Of a stretch of DNA of 10,517 nucleotides, positions 6,058 to 10,517 are shown piece by piece; the first letter of the stretch is position 1; each line of letters starts with the position of its first letter. Source of the DNA: Bradyrhizobium sp. (GTDB lineage: Bacteria; Pseudomonadota; Alphaproteobacteria; Rhizobiales; Xanthobacteraceae); contig JAQGKJ010000857.1 of NCBI GenBank assembly GCA_028290165.1, positions 1 to 10,517 on the forward strand. The letters are read 5' to 3'. The notes under the pieces were generated by a model. It was not told the DNA's origin. It was given only the letters and a program-made list of their open reading frames with translations, and ran no database searches. Position numbers and translations under genes: made by a program.

Positions 6058-6977
6058 CTACGGCGTGAACTTGTAGGACACCGCTGCGCGGACGGCCTCG
6101 ATGGTCTGGCGACCACCCTTGTCAGTGAATATCGGGGTCCCCGGCAGGGTCGATGTTTGCGTCGCTGTGGATTCGACGGTGCCGAAATCATAGTGCAGGT
6201 ATTCAAGCCGTGCGATCCAGTTCGTGCTGCCGATGAAGCTTTCAACACCGGCGCCCGCCGCCCAGCCGAAATGATCACGCGGCGTTACGCTGCTAAATGC
6301 GGTCGTATTCCCTGGAAAAGCCGTGACATCGAGAAGGGATCTGTCCACGCGCTCCCATGCGAGGCCGCCGGTGCCATAGAGCAGCCAACTGCCGGCCGGC
6401 GTCCAGCCGATGCGGCCGCGGGCGGTGCCGAGATATTTCACATTGTCCGAGAGCGTTTCGGTGCGGCTGTTTAAAGTGGTTGCCGGGACGGAGCTGCCTT
6501 TGATGCCGGTGGCGCTGCCATCGATTTCGAGACCCGCGACGACGTTGGTGTACTGCCAGTTGTAACCCCCCCCTGGCCGCCGCCAAGCCAGCCCTGGGAT
6601 TTGATGCCGCCAACGGAAGTTGCCACATTGAAGGCGGCGAAGTTGGTCGAAAAATCGTTGTCTTTCCAGCCGTAGCCACCGTGGGCGCCGAGATAGAATC
6701 CGGCCCAGGTCTGCAGCGGAGCCGGCATGCGGGGCGCTTTGGTAAGCATCGCAGGCGCGGCCGCCGCGGCAAATTCCGGGCCGAACTTGTAGGAAACGCC
6801 GGCGCGCACCAGGTCGATGGTCTGACGACCCGCGGTAAGGGCCGCGGTGAAGGTTGCTCCGCCGGGCTGGACGAGGTTGATGCTGGCGTCGGCATTGATG
6901 CGGCCAAAATCGTAATGCAAATATTCGAGGCGGCCGATCCAGTTCGAGCTGCCAAGCATGACTTCGCCGCCGGCAGC
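6058..6977 (-). pseudogene. Tandem Omp25-like outer-membrane beta-barrel protein, truncated and frameshifted
   Basis: Remains of an outer-membrane protein built of two eight-strand barrels of the Omp25/RopB kind. The first part holds only the end of barrel 1: GSSNWIGRLEYLHYDFG, AGRQTIDLVRAGVSYKF. It runs on in frame through an Ala/Pro-rich linker into the start of barrel 2 (TWAGFYLGAHGGYGWKDNDF). After GGGQ the frame is lost at eight consecutive G (6566-6573). In the shifted frame the barrel continues, GYNWQYTNVVAGLEIDG to GSTNWIARLEYLHYDFG and the C-terminal strand AVSYKFTP, ending in TAG at 6058. Six G (or nine) instead of eight would restore GGGQ-G-GYNW. The N-terminal signal peptide and most of barrel 1 are missing, replaced by a foreign head. 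The C-terminal Phe near the end fits the barrel-insertion signal. Probably non-functional. Confidence 0.8.
6566..6573. repeat. Homopolymer tract (eight C on plus strand) at the frameshift
   Basis: The run lies exactly where the barrel reading frame breaks. Such tracts change length by polymerase slippage and are also common assembly errors. The copy number seen here puts the downstream half of barrel 2 out of frame. Confidence 0.9.
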
Positions 6978-7214
6978 GTTTCGACCGTCTGTCCAGCCCA
7001 ACTCCTGAAGCCCCCGAAGAAAGGATGCAAGACGGGCTCGCCCCTCGGCATCGTTGGCGATCCCCATCAACACGCCGATCCGCTTCATCCGCTCCGGTTG
7101 CTGTGCGCGCACCGTGACGGGCCAGAACGTCGCCGTGGCCACACCGGTGATGAATTCGCGTCGTCGCTTGGCGTCTCCGAAGGACACGTCAACGGATGCC
7201 TGTAGTCTTAGCAC
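6978..7214 (-). pseudogene. Head of an ABC-type substrate-binding protein, fused to the barrel remnant
   Basis: About 79 residues match the start of the abundant rhizobial ABC-type substrate-binding lipoprotein-like family: a twin-arginine-like leader RRREFITGVATATFWPVTVRAQQ (split here as RRREFITG, residues 17-24, and AQQ, 37-39), then ERMKRIGVLMG (41-51) and GLQELGWTDGRN (68-79). Full proteins have about 320-330 residues, so three quarters are gone. After N79 the frame passes directly to AAGGEVMLG of the barrel. The GTG at 7214 is the first in-frame start and has no clear ribosome site; the natural start may have been nearer the RRREF leader. Upstream, 7215-7340 holds a small GAGCA-TT-TGCTC dyad (7254-7265) and no gene. 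Confidence 0.75.
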
Positions 7215-7340
7215 TTCACGAACGAGTGGACAGTTTTAAGTGAACCATCTGCCGAGCATTTGCTCAGATCGGGAGTCTGATAGTCGACTCTGACCGAGGC
7301 GGCGCATTCGGATCCGCAGTACATAACACGCCGCTTAACG

Positions 7341-8726
7341 CTATTCCGCGGCTTGCCGCACATGGCGCGCGGTTGGCGTCCGCATGGTCACCAGTTCTTC
7401 GGCCGCCGTCGGGTGCAGCGCCATCGTTGCATCGAAATCAGCCTTGGTCGCTTTCAATTTGACGGCGATGCCGAGCACCTGCACCATTTCGGCAGCGCCG
7501 TCGCCGACGATATGACAGCCGACGATGCGGTCGGTGGTGGCATCGATGACCAGCTTCATCAGAATCCGCGTGTCGCGGCCCGACAGCGTGGCCTTCATCG
7601 GCCTGAAGCTGGCCTTGTAGATATCGACGTGGCTGAATTTCGCGCGCGCCTCCGCTTCCGTCAGCCCGACGGTGCCGACCTCGGGCTGGCAGAACACCGC
7701 AGTCGGAACGTCGAAATGATCGACTTCGACGGGCCGCTTGCCGAACACCGAGTCGGCGAAGGCGTGGCCCTCGCGGATCGCGACCGGGGTGAGGTTGAGG
7801 CGGTGGGTGACGTCGCCGATCGCGTAGATGTTCGGCACCGAGGTGCGGGAGAAGCTGTCGACGGCGATTCCGCCGTTGCTCGGATTAATGGCGACGCCAG
7901 TCGTTTCCAGCCCGAGATTCGCGACATTCGGATGCCGGCCGATCGCGAACATCACCTGATCGGATGCAATGCTCGAGCCGTTCGACAAATGCGAGGTGAA
8001 CTCGTTGCCGTGCTTCGCGACCTTGGCGACAATAGCGTCGCTGACGATGCTGATGCCTTGCTTTTCCATCTCGCTCCGCACATGGATGCGGACGTCTTCA
8101 TCGAAGCCGCGCAGGACGTTGTCGCGGCGACAGACCACCGTCACATCGGCGCCGAAACCCGCAAAGATGCCGGCGAACTCCAGCGCAATATAGCCGCCGC
8201 CATGAATCAGTATCCGCTTCGGCAGCGTGGCCAGATGAAACACTTCATTCGACGAGATCACGTGTTCGATGCCGGGAATCAGAACGCCATGATTAGGCGC
8301 GCCGCCGGTCGCGATCAGCACGTATTTTGCCTTTACCGCCTCGCCGGTGGCGAGCCGAAGCGTATTGGCATCCTCGAACACCGCACGCGTCTTGACGATG
8401 GCAGCGCCGGATTTTTCCACGTTGGCCGTATAGGCGGCCTCCAGGCGCGCGATCTCCTTGTCCTTGTTGGCGATCAGGGTCGGCCAATCGAAGGTCGCGG
8501 AAGGGATGGTCCAGCCGAAGCCCGCCGCGTCCTCGATCTCGTGATGGATGTGGGAGGCATAAACCAGGAGCTTTTTCGGCACGCAGCCGCGGATCACGCA
8601 GGTGCCGCCCATCCGGTACTCTTCGGCGATCATGACCCGCGCGCCATGGCCGGCGGCGATCCGGGCGGCGCGAACCCCGCCCGAACCTCCTCCGATGACA
8701 AACAGATCGACGTCGAACTCAGCCAT
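7341..8726 (-). CDS. gor: Glutathione-disulfide reductase
   Basis: A 461-residue cytoplasmic FAD enzyme that reduces oxidised glutathione with NADPH. In order: FAD-binding GGGSGG (12-17), redox-active disulfide GTCVIRGC (Cys43, Cys48), ATGG (139-142), NADPH-binding GGGYIALEFA (176-185) with Arg200, Arg201 and Arg206 suited to the 2'-phosphate, second FAD element YAIGDV (301-306), and the catalytic HPTAAEE near the end (His438, Glu443). Length matches the family. I chose the ATG at 8726 (MAEFDVDLFVIGGG), with AGGG five bases upstream, over a TTG seven codons earlier. It is last in the rpiA, DUF2059, gor unit, 32 bases after the DUF2059 stop. The opposite strand carries a long open frame through this gene, a GC-rich shadow. 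Confidence 0.95.
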   Translation of the reverse strand: MAEFDVDLFVIGGGSGGVRAARIAAGHGARVMIAEEYRMGGTCVIRGCVPKKLLVYASHIHHEIEDAAGFGWTIPSATFDWPTLIANKDKEIARLEAAYTANVEKSGAAIVKTRAVFEDANTLRLATGEAVKAKYVLIATGGAPNHGVLIPGIEHVISSNEVFHLATLPKRILIHGGGYIALEFAGIFAGFGADVTVVCRRDNVLRGFDEDVRIHVRSEMEKQGISIVSDAIVAKVAKHGNEFTSHLSNGSSIASDQVMFAIGRHPNVANLGLETTGVAINPSNGGIAVDSFSRTSVPNIYAIGDVTHRLNLTPVAIREGHAFADSVFGKRPVEVDHFDVPTAVFCQPEVGTVGLTEAEARAKFSHVDIYKASFRPMKATLSGRDTRILMKLVIDATTDRIVGCHIVGDGAAEMVQVLGIAVKLKATKADFDATMALHPTAAEELVTMRTPTARHVRQAAE

Positions 8727-8758
8727 CTCAGCCCTGACCGGAATCAAATTGCTCTAGA

Positions 8759-9286
8759 TCATATCTGCTTGCCGCGCTTGCGCATCTCGGCGCGGAATTC
8801 GGCATTTACCGTCTCGGCAAATATCTGCGCCCACTGGTTCATATAGGACATGCTGAATTGAATTGCCCGCGGCTCCGAGGCCAGCAATTTCTGCCCGAGC
8901 GGCGACTTGTAGAACGTGACCAGGTCCTTCAACTCCTGCTCGGTAAACTCGTTGGTGTAGATATTCGCCATCCCCTCGCCGATTTCCTTCTCGCGGCCGG
9001 CCAGCTTCTGGGCGACGATCACGGCGACCTCATTGAGATCCTTTTGATAGTTGAGATTATTCTGCAACAGCGCATCCTTGGTCTGCTGCACGATGTTGGG
9101 AACCGCGTTGGCATAGATCTGGTTCGCATTTTTCATCGCCAGAATTTCCTTGGCCGCGGCGAGCGCCGCCGGCGAACCCTGCTTGAGCGGCGGCGGAGCC
9201 GGCTGCTGGGCCCCCGCCGGAGCGCCGATCAGAGCCAGCCCCAGTGCGAGGCCCGCGGCCGAGAAAATCTTCAAAAGGCGCTTCAT
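8759..9286 (-). CDS. DUF2059-domain exported protein
   Basis: A 175-residue periplasmic protein of unknown function. Signal peptide 1-26 (MKRLLKIFSAAGLALGLALIG, cleavage near AGA-QQ), then a Pro-rich linker QQPAPPPLKQG, then an all-helical body. The DUF2059 core is IYTNEFTEQELKDLVTFY (109-126) followed by KSPLGQKLL (127-135), the conserved short helix pair of this family. No catalytic motif is visible. AGGAGA sits six bases before the ATG. It is placed between rpiA (24 bases upstream) and gor (32 bases downstream), so it is likely translated from their shared message; a link with redox or sugar-phosphate metabolism is suggested only by position. Confidence 0.9.
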   Translation of the reverse strand: MKRLLKIFSAAGLALGLALIGAPAGAQQPAPPPLKQGSPAALAAAKEILAMKNANQIYANAVPNIVQQTKDALLQNNLNYQKDLNEVAVIVAQKLAGREKEIGEGMANIYTNEFTEQELKDLVTFYKSPLGQKLLASEPRAIQFSMSYMNQWAQIFAETVNAEFRAEMRKRGKQI

Positions 9287-9310
9287 TCCAATTCTCCTGA
9301 GATTGCGGCG

Positions 9311-10009
9311 TTACCGCCGTTCAACAACGCGAATTCCCTCTGTGCCTGCCAGCATCGCGGTGCTGGCAAGGGCGATGAACAGCCCGTGCTCGACCACGCC
9401 TGGTATTGCATTGAGTAGGCTGGCCAGGCGCGGGGCATCGGTTATTCGGCCGAGATGGGCATCGACAATCCAGTGGCCGCTATCGGTGACAAAAACGTGA
9501 CCGTCTTTGCCCTTTCGGACCACCATTTGCCCGGAAACGCCGCTTTCCGCAAATGCCCCGCGGATGGCACGCTGCGTCGCCGCCAGGCCGAACGGTACGA
9601 CCTCGATCGGCAATGGAAAGCGGCCGAGCGCTTCGACCCATTTGGTCGCGTCGGCGATCACGATCATGCGATCCGACGCGTTGGCCACGATCTTCTCGCG
9701 CAGCAAGGCGCCGCCGCCGCCCTTGATGAGATTGAGCGAGGGATCGATCTCGTCGGCGCCGTCGACGGTCAGGTCGAGCCGATCGATGTCATCGAGCGTG
9801 GTCAATGGAATGCCGCACCGCACCGCGTCGGCGCGCGTCGCCTCCGACGTCGGCACGCCGATTACATGAAGCCCGCCGCGCACCCGTTCGCCGAGCAGTT
9901 CGACAAAGTGTTTCGCGGTCGAACCGGTGCCGAGACCAAGCTTCATGCCGTCACGCACAAACTCGAGCGCGCGGGCCGCCGCCTGCCGTTTCAATTGGTC
10001 CATATCCAC
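9311..10009 (-). CDS. rpiA: Ribose-5-phosphate isomerase A
   Basis: Interconverts ribose 5-phosphate and ribulose 5-phosphate in the non-oxidative pentose phosphate pathway (cytoplasmic). 232 residues, close to the family's 220-235. Motifs: GTGSTAKHF (28-35 area, phosphate binding), GVPTSEATR (51-59), DGADEIDP (83-90; Asp83, Asp86), and [13 protein letters not shown] (96-107), where Glu105 matches the catalytic Glu103 of the E. coli enzyme. The C-terminus is GVVEHGLFI and GIRVVERR. The start is uncertain: GTG at 10009 gives [12 protein letters not shown] at 10003 gives MDQLKRQ; neither has a strong ribosome site, and I favour GTG because related proteins as I recall them begin M-x-M-D. It leads the rpiA, DUF2059, gor unit. 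Confidence 0.93.
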   Translation of the reverse strand: MDMDQLKRQAAARALEFVRDGMKLGLGTGSTAKHFVELLGERVRGGLHVIGVPTSEATRADAVRCGIPLTTLDDIDRLDLTVDGADEIDPSLNLIKGGGGALLREKIVANASDRMIVIADATKWVEALGRFPLPIEVVPFGLAATQRAIRGAFAESGVSGQMVVRKGKDGHVFVTDSGHWIVDAHLGRITDAPRLASLLNAIPGVVEHGLFIALASTAMLAGTEGIRVVERR

Positions 10010-10032
10010 GTGCAAACGATGCCCCCCAAAAA

Positions 10033-10052
10033 CCGCTGACGATGCCGCTGAC
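10033..10052. repeat. Direct repeat pair upstream of rpiA
   Basis: CCGCTGAC occurs at 10033-10040 and 10045-10052, a 12-bp period, 24 bases from the rpiA start. It could be a tandem regulator site or chance; the 109-base gap to the upstream dehydrogenase gene is large enough for a separate rpiA promoter. Confidence 0.3.
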
Positions 10053-10117
10053 CGATCATGCAACCGGCGATTTCCGGCGCAGGCCTATCTAGCGTCGTTT
10101 TGGAGGAAGTAACAGCG

Positions 10118-10517
10118 CTAAGCGCTCCCCTGGCAGCCTGCCGCTTTGTCCATCGCCGCCGTGATGGCGGCAAACCGCTCCTTGACCTCCTCGCGCATCT
10201 CCGGATGCGTGAACACGTAGAGCTCGTCCTCGCCAATCGCCGCAAGGACGCGCGCGGCGACCTCCGACGGGTCGAGCCCGGCGCGCAGGCGTTCAGCAAT
10301 ATGGGCCAGCAGCTGGCCCGCGGGGCTCGCCGGGTCCGGCGCCTTTGAGGCCCCGTAGCGCTCCGGGCGGTTGCGGCCGCTTTCGCCGATGCCGGTGCGC
10401 ACATATCCGGGACAGAGCACGGTCACGCCGATGCCGAGCGGCCTGAGCTGCATCGCCAACCCCTCGGACATGCCGACCACCGCGAACTTGCTCGCCACAT
10501 ATGGGCTGAACCCGAGC
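10118..10517 (-). CDS. Short-chain dehydrogenase/reductase (SDR), C-terminal part (cut by window edge)
   Basis: About 132 C-terminal residues of a classical NAD(P)-dependent SDR. The catalytic Tyr and Lys are seen at the edge in SPYVASKFAVVGMSEG (Y-x-x-x-K), followed by LRPLGIGVTVLCPGYVRTGIG, the usual PG-x-x-x-T loop after the active site that contacts the cofactor. The tail, DPSEVAARVLAAIGEDELYVFTHPEMREEV, is the longer C-terminus found in SDRs of about 270-280 residues. The Rossmann half with the glycine motif lies outside the window. The TAG stop (10118-10120) sits inside a 5-bp AGCGC-TAA-GCGCT hairpin with no T-run. The substrate is unknown. It is on the same strand as rpiA, 108 bases before it. 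Confidence 0.88.
   Translation of the reverse strand, partial: LGFSPYVASKFAVVGMSEGLAMQLRPLGIGVTVLCPGYVRTGIGESGRNRPERYGASKAPDPASPAGQLLAHIAERLRAGLDPSEVAARVLAAIGEDELYVFTHPEMREEVKERFAAITAAMDKAAGCQGSA

Noticed and set aside
7353..8846. A 497-codon open frame on the plus strand opposite gor
   Set aside because: It is a GC-rich shadow of gor and DUF2059; no family resemblance, odd His/Asp/Arg-rich composition, and gor has every catalytic motif.
10114..10126. Hairpin AGCGC-TAA-GCGCT at the SDR stop, considered as terminator
   Set aside because: Only five pairs and no T-run on the minus strand.
1..10517. CRISPR array, tRNA, transposase or defence genes
   Set aside because: No regularly spaced repeats, no tRNA-like folds seen by eye, and no transposase, nuclease or phage motifs in any plausible frame.

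Overview
The window is GC-rich, with genes packed mostly on the minus strand. The gene types (RpiA, a DUF2059 protein and glutathione reductase in tandem; Omp25-type small barrels; an ABC-type substrate-binding protein with an RRREF leader; a diheme cytochrome c) suggest an alphaproteobacterium of the Bradyrhizobium/Rhodopseudomonas group. This is inferred from protein style and gene order, since no search could be run.

Layout. At the left edge (1-249, minus) is the N-terminus of an RND efflux permease. A 325-base gap with two hairpins follows, then a 45-residue small membrane-type ORF with a TTG start (575-712, plus). A secreted diheme cytochrome c (856-1860, minus) has a perfect 9-bp dyad upstream. 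Next is a two-gene minus-strand unit: an alpha/beta-hydrolase-fold protein (3002-3793) and then a metallo-beta-lactamase-fold hydrolase (2072-2959). A divergent 327-base gap separates these from an HD-domain phosphohydrolase (4121-4957, plus). Then come a tiny exported-peptide gene whose start position reads AGG, followed by a good intrinsic terminator (5056-5293, minus), and a small secreted SGNH hydrolase (5426-5938, minus).

The stretch 6058-7214 (minus) is a wreck. The head of an ABC-type substrate-binding protein is joined in frame to a truncated tandem Omp25-like beta-barrel protein, and the second barrel is frameshifted at a run of eight G (C on the plus strand).

The right third is orderly: rpiA, a DUF2059 exported protein and gor (10009 down to 7341) with gaps of 24 and 32 bases, probably one operon. 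It is preceded by the C-terminal part of a short-chain dehydrogenase cut by the window edge. RpiA works in the pentose phosphate pathway, whose oxidative branch makes the NADPH used by glutathione reductase, so their pairing is metabolically sensible.

I saw no CRISPR array, tRNA, rRNA, transposase, phage gene or recognisable defence system. The most notable points are the chimeric and frameshifted outer-membrane pseudogene, an alpha/beta hydrolase with alanine where the nucleophile serine should be, and the small exported-peptide gene with an apparently mutated start codon. None of these amounts to a convincing new system.
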